A DNA stretch of 32,629 nt, from assembly GCA_028874365.1 (NCBI GenBank), contig JAPPJZ010000062.1, positions 116,611 through 149,239 of the forward strand, written 5' to 3'. Each line of letters starts with the position of its first letter. Positions within the stretch are counted from its first letter, which is position 1. The notes beneath the pieces were generated by a model that was given only the letters and a program-made list of their open reading frames with translations, was not told the origin of the DNA and ran no database searches. Origin of the DNA: Chloroflexota bacterium (GTDB lineage: Bacteria > Chloroflexota > Dehalococcoidia > Bin125). Shown piece after piece: positions 6,065 through 14,153 of the stretch. Position numbers and translations under genes: made by a program.

Positions 6065-7984
6065 TTGGCGAGTCCGTCCCTGGGCCGAGGCTTCGAGTCG
6101 GTGTCCACGTGGCGGATGCGGGTGGTGATTGCGCTGTTCATCTCGCTCGCTGTGGTGGTGGTGGCGCGTCTCGTGGTGATCCAGGTGATCGAGCACGAGG
6201 AGCACGAGACGTTCGCCGATCGCACGTGGGTGATAGAGACGAAAGGGCCGCGCGGGGCGATTCTCGATCGCAACGGGTTTCCGCTGGCGACCTCGATCGA
6301 TGCCTGGGAGGTCCACGTGGACACGCGCCTCTGGGCGCGTTCGGATTTCCAGCCGACTGCGGCGTCACGACGACTCGCGGAGTTGCTACGAGCGGATGAG
6401 TCGCTGGTGCTGTCGCTCGCAGCTCAGACACATGCGGACGGCGGCCACCACGCGCTGATTGCCTATGGACTCTCCAATGCGCTGGGCGCGCAGATCCACG
6501 CTGAGGCGCTGCATGGGGTGCAGGTGCGGAAGACGTCGTCGCGACGCTATGTGGAGGGTTCGATGGCCGCGCCGGTGATCGGCCTTGTGGGACGGGACGA
6601 ACAGGGTCTGGCCGGTCTCGAATACGAGCTCGACGCCACGCTGGCGGGTGAGGCGGGCCTGCTGATCCAGGAGGTGGACGGACTGGGTCAGGCGATTCCT
6701 TTCGGTCCGCGCGCCGAGTTGCCGTATGAACAGGGCGCGACGATCGTGCTGACAATCGATCGCAACCTGCAGTGGGTCGCGGAGACGACGCTGCGGAATG
6801 CGGTGGAGCAGTGGGATGCCGAGGGCGGGCACATCATCATGATGGACCCTCGAAACGGCGACATCCTGGCTCTGGCGTCGCTGCCGAGTTATGACCCGAC
6901 GACCATCGATCTGGACGACCCGGATTCGATGGCGTTACTGCGCTCGCGCGCGGCATCGGACATCTATGAGCCGGGTTCGACGATGAAGATCGTCACGATG
7001 GCCGCGGCGCTGGACGTGGGCATCGTCTCGCCGGAGACGACGTTCGTGGACACCGGCGCTGTGGTGATCGGGGATCGGACAATCAAGAATTTCGACCTCT
7101 CCTATCACGGAGAACAGACGATGACGCAGGTGTTGCAGCGCTCGCTGAATACCGGCAGCGTCTGGGTGGTGCAGCAGCTTGGCGCTCGCAAATACTACGA
7201 GTACGTCTACAAGTTTGGTTTCGGCCAGAGCACGCAATCGGGGCTGCCCGGAGAGATCGGCGGCGTAGTGACAGACTCGACCGACATCACCTGGTCGCCG
7301 GCGCAGCTCGCGACGAACTCGTTCGGTCAGGGCATCGCGGTGACGCCGCTGCAGGTGGTGCAGGCGTATGCGACGATCGCGCGGGGCGGAGAGCCGGTGC
7401 AGCCGCGTCTGGTTTCGGCTGTGATTACCGAGGACGGAGTAACGCGATTCGAAGCGAGGACGGGCGAGCGCGCGATCAGTCGTGAGACCGCGGCGACTCT
7501 GACCTGGATGATGCAAGCGGTGGTGGACGGGGTTCTGGGGCATCCCGCGCAGGTCGACGGCTGGCCGGTGGCGGGCAAATCGGGCACGTCCGATGTGGTG
7601 GAGGACGGGGTGTACCTCGAGGACGAATCGTTGGCTTCGTTCGCAGGTTTTGCGCCGGCTGACGACCCGCGGGTTGTGGTGTTGATTCGTATCGACCGAC
7701 CACAGGGCGAGTTGTACGGCGGCATCGTCGCGGCGCCGATTTTCTCGGAGTTGATGGCCGTCGTGCTGCCTTATCTCGGCGTCCCGCCGACCGCGTACGT
7801 TGCGCAGCCGGGTGCGTGGAAGACGGCTCCGGAGATTGAGGCATCGGATCGAGATGACGAGAGCCGGGATGGTGACCCTGACGATGCGCTGGCCGCCGAT
7901 GTCGACGACGGAACGAACGAGGACTCGCCGGTGACTTACATCGAGGACGAGGAAGAGGTCGAAGAAGGGGAGGAGGCAGAGTGA
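6065..7984 (+). CDS. ftsI: Septal peptidoglycan transpeptidase FtsI (class B PBP)
   Basis: Membrane-anchored class B penicillin-binding protein that crosslinks septal peptidoglycan with FtsW. The 639 residues comprise a short cytoplasmic N-terminus, one membrane helix (about 19-41), a pedestal beginning KGPRGAILDRNGFPLA, and the transpeptidase domain. Catalytic motifs are S305-T-M-K308 (EPGSTMK), S360-L-N362 and K505-S-G-T508. There is no PASTA domain. Instead the last 45 or so residues are about half Asp/Glu, ending EDEEEVEEGEEAE. The start is TTG 6065, preceded by AGAGGACAGG, 25 nt after ftsL. The stop overlaps the murF GTG by 3 nt. No murE follows. Confidence 0.95.
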   Translation: MASPSLGRGFESVSTWRMRVVIALFISLAVVVVARLVVIQVIEHEEHETFADRTWVIETKGPRGAILDRNGFPLATSIDAWEVHVDTRLWARSDFQPTAASRRLAELLRADESLVLSLAAQTHADGGHHALIAYGLSNALGAQIHAEALHGVQVRKTSSRRYVEGSMAAPVIGLVGRDEQGLAGLEYELDATLAGEAGLLIQEVDGLGQAIPFGPRAELPYEQGATIVLTIDRNLQWVAETTLRNAVEQWDAEGGHIIMMDPRNGDILALASLPSYDPTTIDLDDPDSMALLRSRAASDIYEPGSTMKIVTMAAALDVGIVSPETTFVDTGAVVIGDRTIKNFDLSYHGEQTMTQVLQRSLNTGSVWVVQQLGARKYYEYVYKFGFGQSTQSGLPGEIGGVVTDSTDITWSPAQLATNSFGQGIAVTPLQVVQAYATIARGGEPVQPRLVSAVITEDGVTRFEARTGERAISRETAATLTWMMQAVVDGVLGHPAQVDGWPVAGKSGTSDVVEDGVYLEDESLASFAGFAPADDPRVVVLIRIDRPQGELYGGIVAAPIFSELMAVVLPYLGVPPTAYVAQPGAWKTAPEIEASDRDDESRDGDPDDALAADVDDGTNEDSPVTYIEDEEEVEEGEEAE

Positions 7985-9345
7985 TCTCGTCGACCGATCT
8001 TGCAACGCTACTCAACGAGCGGCTGCTGAGTCGGCCGGTGGTGAGCGACGAACCGTTTTCCGAGATCGTGATCGATTCGCGGGAGGCGCGGCCGGGCGCG
8101 CTGTTTGTCGCACTGCGTGGAGATCGGGCGGATGGCCACCAATACGTGGACGATGCGCTCGAGCGCGGGGCCTCGGCTGCGCTGGTGTCGGAGGCTTCGG
8201 GACGCGGTGGATCGGCGATGTTCGTCGTTGACGATCCGCTATTGGCGCTGCAGGAGGCAGGCCGACGTTGGCGCGCTCGGATTGGAGCACAGGTCGTTGG
8301 GATTACCGGCAGCGTGGGCAAAACGACCGTGCGCGAGGCGACGTACCAACTGGTCTCCGAACACTTTCCGACCCACCAGTCGCCGCGGAACTTCAACGGC
8401 GATATCGGGCTGCCGATCGCGTTGCTCGGCATCGATGCGGATGACGAGTGGGCGGTGATCGAGATCGGACCGTACTCGCAAGAAGAGATGGAGTTGCTTG
8501 TTTCGTCGGCTCGGGCCGACGTCGGCATCGTGACCAATGTCGGCCCAACCCACCTCGAGCGGTTCGGGACGTTCGACGACACGGAGCGGATTAAGGGATT
8601 GCTACCCGCGTCGCTACCGCCGGGCGGGCTGGCGGTACTCAATGGGGACGACGAACGGGTGCGACGGATGTCGCTGCGAACGCGCGCCAACGTTGTCAGC
8701 TTCGGCTTCGGGCCTCAATGCGACTTGCGGGCGTCGGACGTCGCCGCGCGCGGCTTCGAGGGTATTCGGTTCACGCTTAGCGACAGGCGCAGCGGATCGA
8801 GAGTGGACGTTGAGACGCCGCTGGTCGGGGCGCACCAGGCAGTTACCGTCCTGGCTGCTACGGCGGTTTGCCTGAGAGCCGGGCTAGAGCTTGAGCAGAT
8901 CACGCAGGGTGTTGCTCGCCTGTCGCCGGGTACGCGACTTGCCCGACGGAGCGCCTGGAACGGTGCAACGATCATCGACGACTCGTACAACGCGGCGCCG
9001 CTCTCAATGCGGGCGGCTCTCGATCTGTTGAGTCAATGCGAACCGCGACGGATCGCGCTGCTGGGCGACATGTTTGAGCTGGGCACGGAAGAGCGTGCCG
9101 CGCATCGGGCGATCGGTGAGTATGCCGCGTCACGGTGCGACTGGCTGATCGCGGTCGGCGAACGATCACGAGACCTCATCGACGCAGCCCGCGAGGGAGG
9201 ACATCCAGAAGCGTGCTGGATCGCCGAGCCCGAACAGGCGACAGACATTCTTCGGAGCTCGCTCGAACCGCGGGACACGCTGCTGGTCAAGGCGTCGCAC
9301 GCGATGCATCTCGAGGCCGTGGTTGAGAGGCTGGCCGACCAATGA
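7981..9345 (+). CDS. murF: UDP-MurNAc-tripeptide:D-Ala-D-Ala ligase MurF
   Basis: Cytoplasmic ATP-dependent ligase that adds D-Ala-D-Ala to UDP-MurNAc-tripeptide. The 454-residue protein has the N-terminal UDP-binding domain (SREARPGALFVALRG), the central P-loop GITGSVGKTT (107-116), NFNGDIGLPIALL, TNVGPTHLERFG and the C-terminal DDSYNAAPLSMRAAL, which is diagnostic of MurF rather than MurE. GTG 7981 overlaps the ftsI stop and the MurF ATGA end overlaps mraY. The substrate-delivering MurE is not encoded next to it, contrary to the usual ftsI-murE-murF order. Confidence 0.95.
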   Translation: MISSTDLATLLNERLLSRPVVSDEPFSEIVIDSREARPGALFVALRGDRADGHQYVDDALERGASAALVSEASGRGGSAMFVVDDPLLALQEAGRRWRARIGAQVVGITGSVGKTTVREATYQLVSEHFPTHQSPRNFNGDIGLPIALLGIDADDEWAVIEIGPYSQEEMELLVSSARADVGIVTNVGPTHLERFGTFDDTERIKGLLPASLPPGGLAVLNGDDERVRRMSLRTRANVVSFGFGPQCDLRASDVAARGFEGIRFTLSDRRSGSRVDVETPLVGAHQAVTVLAATAVCLRAGLELEQITQGVARLSPGTRLARRSAWNGATIIDDSYNAAPLSMRAALDLLSQCEPRRIALLGDMFELGTEERAAHRAIGEYAASRCDWLIAVGERSRDLIDAAREGGHPEACWIAEPEQATDILRSSLEPRDTLLVKASHAMHLEAVVERLADQ

Positions 9346-10331
9346 CCACGTTCTCGCTCGGCACGGCGGGTATCGCCTTCATATGCACCCTGATTATCGG
9401 ACCATTCGTCATCCGCTGGTTGCAACGGCGCAGCGCGGGGAAGTCGATTTCCGACGAAGGCCCGGCATCACACATCGTCAAAGCGGGCACGCCCACGATG
9501 GGCGGGCTGATCTTCATGATCCCGATCATCGTGCTGACCATCGTCGCGAATCTCGTCGAGGGCGACCGCTGGTCCATCCTACTGCCCCTGGTCGGGGTCA
9601 TCGTGCTGGGAGCGATGGGATACGTCGACGACCTGGGCACCCTGATCGGCCGGATCCAAAGCGGACTGACCTGGAAGCTAAAGTTTGGATTGTTGGCGCT
9701 CTTCTCCATTGCGGTGGGGCTGGTGCTTTATCTCGCGCTCGATGTGGAATCGCTCAACGTTCCGTGGGCTGGCCAGTTTTCGCTGGGCCCGGTCTACATC
9801 GTGATTGCGGCGGTCACCGTTTTTGCGACTGTGATCTCGGTCGCGATATCGGACGGCCTGGACACGCTCTGCGGGGGCACCGGCGCGATTGCGATCGCGT
9901 CGTTCGGCGTGATCGCCGTGGGGCAGGAGCAGGATTTCCTCGTTCGCTTCGCCTTCACGACTGTTGGTGCGCTCCTCGGGTTCCTTTGGTTTAACGCGCA
10001 TCCGGCCAAGGTCTTCATGGGTGACACCGGCGCGATGGCGCTGGGTGGGACGCTCGCGATCATTGCGCTGATGACCGGTCACTGGCTGCTGTTGCCGGTG
10101 ATCGGAATCGTCTTCGTGTTGGAGGCGTCGTCCGACATCATCCAAGTTGGCTGGTTCAAGTGGACGCGCCGACGCAGCGGTGAGGGACGGCGCGTCTTCC
10201 GCATGGCGCCGCTGCATAACCATTTCGAGATGGGCGGCTGGTCGGAGCCGCAAATCGTGACCCGCTTCTGGTTGATCGGGATGGCCGGGGGGATCCTCGG
10301 CATTGCCCTGGCATTGCAGGTGCCGGGATGA
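9342..10331 (+). CDS. mraY: Phospho-MurNAc-pentapeptide translocase MraY
   Basis: Polytopic membrane enzyme that transfers phospho-MurNAc-pentapeptide to undecaprenyl phosphate, making lipid I. The 329 residues contain about ten hydrophobic helices. Family motifs seen are VKAGTPTMGG, GYVDDLGT (D96, D97), ISDGLDTLCGG (D171, D174), NAHPAKVFMGDTGA and PLHNHFEMGGW. Two usually conserved positions differ: the DDxxK lysine is Thr (DDLGT), and the Asn of the VNLTDGLD motif is Ala (VAISDGLD). The catalytic aspartates and the histidine loop are kept. It overlaps both murF and murD by ATGA junctions. Identity is strong from context and motifs. Confidence 0.93.
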   Translation: MTTFSLGTAGIAFICTLIIGPFVIRWLQRRSAGKSISDEGPASHIVKAGTPTMGGLIFMIPIIVLTIVANLVEGDRWSILLPLVGVIVLGAMGYVDDLGTLIGRIQSGLTWKLKFGLLALFSIAVGLVLYLALDVESLNVPWAGQFSLGPVYIVIAAVTVFATVISVAISDGLDTLCGGTGAIAIASFGVIAVGQEQDFLVRFAFTTVGALLGFLWFNAHPAKVFMGDTGAMALGGTLAIIALMTGHWLLLPVIGIVFVLEASSDIIQVGWFKWTRRRSGEGRRVFRMAPLHNHFEMGGWSEPQIVTRFWLIGMAGGILGIALALQVPG

Positions 10332-11677
10332 CGCTGCCACGTCCCATGGAGGCACCGGCCTCGTTCGACGGCCAACGAGTGGCCGTCGTGGGTCTCGGCA
10401 TCGAGGGTCAGGACGCCGCGATGTTTCTGCGGCGCGAGGGCGCTGAGGTGACTCGAGTCGACCGCCAACCCGAGCGGGCGGATCGGTCGCCGGATGATTT
10501 GTCGCTGCTGGAGGAGGTCCAGAGCCTGGTCGTCAGCCAGGGTGTTCCGTACGACCTTCCACTCCTGGTGGACGCCGCGAGGCGGTCCGTCCCCGTGTTC
10601 GGTCCGGTGCAAATTTTCCTCGAGCGCTGCCCTGCGAACCAGGTGATCGGCATCACGGGCAGCGCGGGCAAGACGACCACAACCATGCTGGTGCATCGCA
10701 TGCTCGAGGCCGCCGCCGTTCCGACGGCGCTGGGCGGCAACATCGGTCAAGGGCTACTGCAACAGCTGCCCGACCTTTCCGCTGGTACGACCGTCGTCGC
10801 CGAGATTTCGCACACGCAACTGCTGCGCACGACGCGGAGTCCGCACGTGGCCGCGATCACGAACATCACGCCCAACCATCTCGACCAGTTCAGTTGGGAC
10901 GAGTACCAGGAGCTGAAGTACCGAATCGTGGAGTATCAGACTTCGCAGGATCGGGTCGTGCTGCCGCTCGACGAACGGCTGGCCGCGCGGGCGATGACGC
11001 GGACTCCGGCGGCCGCGAGTTGGTTTGGGTTGTCGAAATCGCCCTGCGCCGCTACCGCGTTCAGCGACGGCGAACAGATCGTGCGCAACGACTCGTTGTT
11101 GATGGCGGTCGAGGAACTGTTGATTCCGGGCGAGCACAATCTGCGGAACGCTCTGGCGGCGCTCGCGATCGTCGGCGACCTCGTGCCCGATAACATCGCC
11201 GCCGATGTGTTGTGCAGCTTCACCGGCGTTCCGCACCGCCTGGAGCTGGTGGCCGAGGTCGGCGGCGTTCGCTTCGTCAACGACTCGATCGCGACCACGC
11301 CGGAGCGCACACTGGCCGGACTCCGCGCTATCCCAGGCCCGATCGTTCTGATGCTGGGCGGCCGCGACAAGAAGCTTCCGCTCGATCCGTTGCTGCCTGA
11401 ACTCGATCGCCACGTGCGCGAAGTTGTGCTCTTCGGAGAGGCTGCGCCGGCGTGGAGCCGCTGGCTGTCGGAGCAACGAATCCATCACGTTCGATTGGAC
11501 ACATTCGCATCCGCCTTCGAACAGGCGGCTGAGACGGCGCAACACGGCGAGACCGTCCTAATGTCGCCGGGTGGTACGTCGTTCGATGCGTATCCGAACT
11601 TTGAGGCGCGCGGGCAGCACTTCCGCGAACTGGTCGGGCGGCGGCTGCCGGGGAGGAGGCCGGATAATGTCGGTTGA
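10328..11677 (+). CDS. murD: UDP-MurNAc-L-Ala:D-Glu ligase MurD
   Basis: Cytoplasmic ATP-dependent ligase that adds D-glutamate to UDP-MurNAc-L-alanine. The 449-residue product has an N-terminal Rossmann domain (VAVVGLGIEGQDAA), the P-loop ITGSAGKTTTT (about 109-119), GGNIG, ITNITPNHLDQF, VNDSIATTPERTLAGL, LGGRDKK and the C-terminal LMSPGGTSFDAYPNFEARG, typical of MurD. The motif normally written E-L/V-S-S-F/Y-Q-L reads EISHTQL (159-165), an unusual substitution. The ATG overlaps the mraY stop and the 3' end overlaps ftsW by 11 nt. Confidence 0.95.
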   Translation: MTLPRPMEAPASFDGQRVAVVGLGIEGQDAAMFLRREGAEVTRVDRQPERADRSPDDLSLLEEVQSLVVSQGVPYDLPLLVDAARRSVPVFGPVQIFLERCPANQVIGITGSAGKTTTTMLVHRMLEAAAVPTALGGNIGQGLLQQLPDLSAGTTVVAEISHTQLLRTTRSPHVAAITNITPNHLDQFSWDEYQELKYRIVEYQTSQDRVVLPLDERLAARAMTRTPAAASWFGLSKSPCAATAFSDGEQIVRNDSLLMAVEELLIPGEHNLRNALAALAIVGDLVPDNIAADVLCSFTGVPHRLELVAEVGGVRFVNDSIATTPERTLAGLRAIPGPIVLMLGGRDKKLPLDPLLPELDRHVREVVLFGEAAPAWSRWLSEQRIHHVRLDTFASAFEQAAETAQHGETVLMSPGGTSFDAYPNFEARGQHFRELVGRRLPGRRPDNVG

Positions 11678-13037
11678 TCGAGCTGCCGTGCCTGACCCGC
11701 TGTCCGACGAGACCGGCGTCCTGGGCAAGGTCCGGATCCCTTCTGCGCGCTCAACCCGCCGCCTCGAGGGCGACGAGAGCCTGGCCGTCGGCCGCCGCAT
11801 CGTCCACCGGCTGCGGAGGCCGGCGTCGCCTCCCGACTGGGTGCTGGTCGGCGCCGTGATGGCCCTGGTCTTCATTGGGCTGATCTTCGTCTTTTCGTCT
11901 TCCTTCGCCATCTCTCAAGAGTTGCACGGCAATACGCGCCACTTCGCCGTGCGCCAGCTGATCGGCGCCGGTATCGGACTGGTTGCGTTTCTGCTACTGG
12001 CGCGGCTCGACTACCGCATTTGGCAGCGACTGTCGTCGCCGATCATCTGGGTGTCGCTGCTGTTGCTCGCTGCGGTCTTGATTCCAGGCATCGGACATGA
12101 AGAGAACGGCGCGACGCGGTGGATCCAGATCGGATCGTTGCCGGCGCTGCAGCCCTCCGAGTTCGCGAAGCTCGCGATCTGCATCTATGTCGCCGCGTGG
12201 CTGGCGGCCAAGGGCGACGAGATCAAGCGGATTCCGCTGGGGCTGGCGCCGTTCTGCATGATCATCGGGCTCATCGGTGGACTGTTGATGCTGGAGCCGG
12301 ATCTGGGAACGTTCGCGGCGATCGCGTGCACGGGCGTGGTGATGTTCTTCCTAGCGGGCGCGGCGCTGCGACACATGGTGATGCTGTTGGTCGGTGGTTC
12401 GGCGGTACTTTTCGCCATCGTGGTTGGGGCCGGGTACGGGATGGAGCGGATCCGCACGTTCTTCAACGCGGAGGAGGTCGCGCAGGCAGCCGGCTTCCAA
12501 ATCATCAACCTCGTCTCGACCCTGGGCTCGGGCGGACTGACGGGGGTCGGGCTCGGCGCATCTCGGCAGAAGTTCTTCTACGTCCCGTCGGCCCATACGG
12601 ACGGCGTCTTCGCGATCATTGGCGAGGAGACCGGGATGCTTGGCGCGATGATCGTGCTGACGCTGTTCGGCGTGCTGATCTATCGCGGCATCCGGGCGGG
12701 TATGAGGGCGGAGGATCGGTTTGGCACGTTGCTGGCGTTTGGGATTGTGGCCTGGTTCGCGTTGCAGGCCTTCTTCAACGTCGCCGGCGTGATGCGGACG
12801 ATTGTGCTGACCGGGATTCCGTTGCCGTTCCTGAGCTTTGGTTCGTCGGCGCTGATCGCGTCGATGGCAGCGGCGGGCATCCTCGTGTCGATTTCCCGGC
12901 ACGGGCGCGGCACGTTCCCTGAACCGGCCGATCCGCCGATCGATGACGCGTCACCAACGAGGGACGCAGCTCCGATGCGGGACACGAAGAAACCGACGTT
13001 GTCGCCGTTCCACAGCGGGCGCGGAGACGGTAGCTGA
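11667..13037 (+). CDS. ftsW: SEDS-family septal glycosyltransferase FtsW
   Basis: Polytopic SEDS protein that polymerises lipid II into septal glycan with its partner FtsI. The 456-residue product has a cytoplasmic leader of about 55 residues and then about ten membrane helices. Signatures include GATRWIQIG with QPSEFAKLA, LEPDLGT, GLGASRQKFFYVPSAHTD with FAIIGEETG, and TGIPLPFLSFGSSALI near the end. The frame is open upstream to 11571, but ATG 11667 is preferred because GGAGGAGG lies just upstream and the earlier part is inside murD. The leader and tail are hydrophilic. Its TGA overlaps the murG ATG (TGATG). FtsW rather than RodA is inferred from its location. Confidence 0.94.
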   Translation: MSVDRAAVPDPLSDETGVLGKVRIPSARSTRRLEGDESLAVGRRIVHRLRRPASPPDWVLVGAVMALVFIGLIFVFSSSFAISQELHGNTRHFAVRQLIGAGIGLVAFLLLARLDYRIWQRLSSPIIWVSLLLLAAVLIPGIGHEENGATRWIQIGSLPALQPSEFAKLAICIYVAAWLAAKGDEIKRIPLGLAPFCMIIGLIGGLLMLEPDLGTFAAIACTGVVMFFLAGAALRHMVMLLVGGSAVLFAIVVGAGYGMERIRTFFNAEEVAQAAGFQIINLVSTLGSGGLTGVGLGASRQKFFYVPSAHTDGVFAIIGEETGMLGAMIVLTLFGVLIYRGIRAGMRAEDRFGTLLAFGIVAWFALQAFFNVAGVMRTIVLTGIPLPFLSFGSSALIASMAAAGILVSISRHGRGTFPEPADPPIDDASPTRDAAPMRDTKKPTLSPFHSGRGDGS

Positions 13038-14146
13038 TGGGCAGACTCCGAGTTCTGCTGTCCGGCGGCGGCTCCGGGGGCCATGTCTTCCCCGCCTTCG
13101 CGGTGGCGGATGCACTCCGCAGCCTGGTCGCCGACCAGGGGAACAGTGTCGAGTTTCGCTTCGCCGGCACGGCGGACGGGCTCGAATCGGAGCTGGCTGT
13201 CGAAGCGGACCTGGCGTACTCGACGATCGCGGCGCGAGCGCTGCGGGGGCGGAATCTGATCTCGAAGCTTGTCTCGCTGGGCGCGACGGCTACCGGCGTG
13301 GTTGACGCTCTGGCGCTGATGCTGAGCTACAGACCGCACGTGGTGTTCCTTACAGGTGGCTACGTTTCCGCTCCGGTCGGGATCGCCGCGTGGCTGACGC
13401 GACGGCCAATGGTCCTGCTGCAGCCAGACATTGAACCGGGCTGGACGTTGCGCGCCCTGGTGCCGCTGGCGAGCAGGATCTGCGTGACCCATCAACGTTC
13501 GACGGAGCGCTATCGCGCGGGTCTCGCGGTTGTCACCGGGTATCCGGTGCGGTCGGGCTTCGAGGGCCTCGACAAGCCGCTGGCACGCGCACACTTCCAG
13601 CTCAACGGCGGGCCCGCGCTGCTCGTCACGGGGGCTGTTCGGGGGGCGCAGCGGATCAACGACTGCATCGCGCACCAACTCGAAAACTGGCTGAGCCGGA
13701 CCCAGGTGATTCATATCTCCGGAGCGAGTGACTTCGAGCGCCTGTCGAAGCTGCGAGAGCAACTGCCGGCCAAGCTGCAGTCTCGCTATCGGCTGTATCC
13801 GTACATGTCGGAAGAGATGCCTCTGGCGATGGCGGCGTGCGATCTGGCGGTCTCGCGCGCTGGCGCATCGGTGATGGGCGAGTATCCGGCGGCCGCGCTG
13901 CCCGCCGTGCTGGCACCGCTCGGTGAAGCCGGCGGACATCAACGCTTCAATGCCCAGGTCCTGGCAGACGCCGGGGGCGCGATCGTCGTCCGCGACGAGC
14001 GGATCGACGACGATCTGTTCGATCTGACCACCGAGCTGCTGGCCGACCAGGATCGGCTGCAAGTCATGCGCACGGCGATGATCGGGCTGCGTCGAACGGA
14101 TGCTGCGCGGCGGATTGCCGAAGTGATTGTCGGTGTGGCAAAGTGA
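13037..14146 (+). CDS. murG: Lipid I GlcNAc-transferase MurG
   Basis: Membrane-associated GT-B glycosyltransferase that adds GlcNAc from UDP-GlcNAc to lipid I, giving lipid II. The 369 residues show the N-terminal loop LLSGGGSGGHVFPAFAVA, including the conserved His, FLTGGYVSAPVG in the acceptor domain, and the donor-binding SRAGASVMGEYPAAALPAVL with conserved Glu, then GGHQRFNAQVLADAGGA. Length is normal. The start ATG overlaps the ftsW stop by one base; murC follows after a 7-nt gap. The middle and end are less similar to well-known MurG proteins by eye, but the anchors are clear. Confidence 0.93.
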   Translation: MGRLRVLLSGGGSGGHVFPAFAVADALRSLVADQGNSVEFRFAGTADGLESELAVEADLAYSTIAARALRGRNLISKLVSLGATATGVVDALALMLSYRPHVVFLTGGYVSAPVGIAAWLTRRPMVLLQPDIEPGWTLRALVPLASRICVTHQRSTERYRAGLAVVTGYPVRSGFEGLDKPLARAHFQLNGGPALLVTGAVRGAQRINDCIAHQLENWLSRTQVIHISGASDFERLSKLREQLPAKLQSRYRLYPYMSEEMPLAMAACDLAVSRAGASVMGEYPAAALPAVLAPLGEAGGHQRFNAQVLADAGGAIVVRDERIDDDLFDLTTELLADQDRLQVMRTAMIGLRRTDAARRIAEVIVGVAK

Positions 14147-14153
14147 CGTAACG

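Noticed and set aside
7476-8690. Long open frame on the minus strand opposite ftsI-murF
   Set aside because: Low-complexity Ser/Arg/Pro translation, typical of the antisense frame of GC-rich genes, with no motif.
12119-12922. 267-codon plus-strand frame inside ftsW
   Set aside because: It lies wholly within ftsW in another frame, and its Arg/Gly-rich translation has no recognisable motif or membrane pattern.
12680-14062. 460-codon minus-strand frame opposite ftsW-murG
   Set aside because: Shadow of two confidently identified genes; the protein is Arg/Gln/His-rich without domains.
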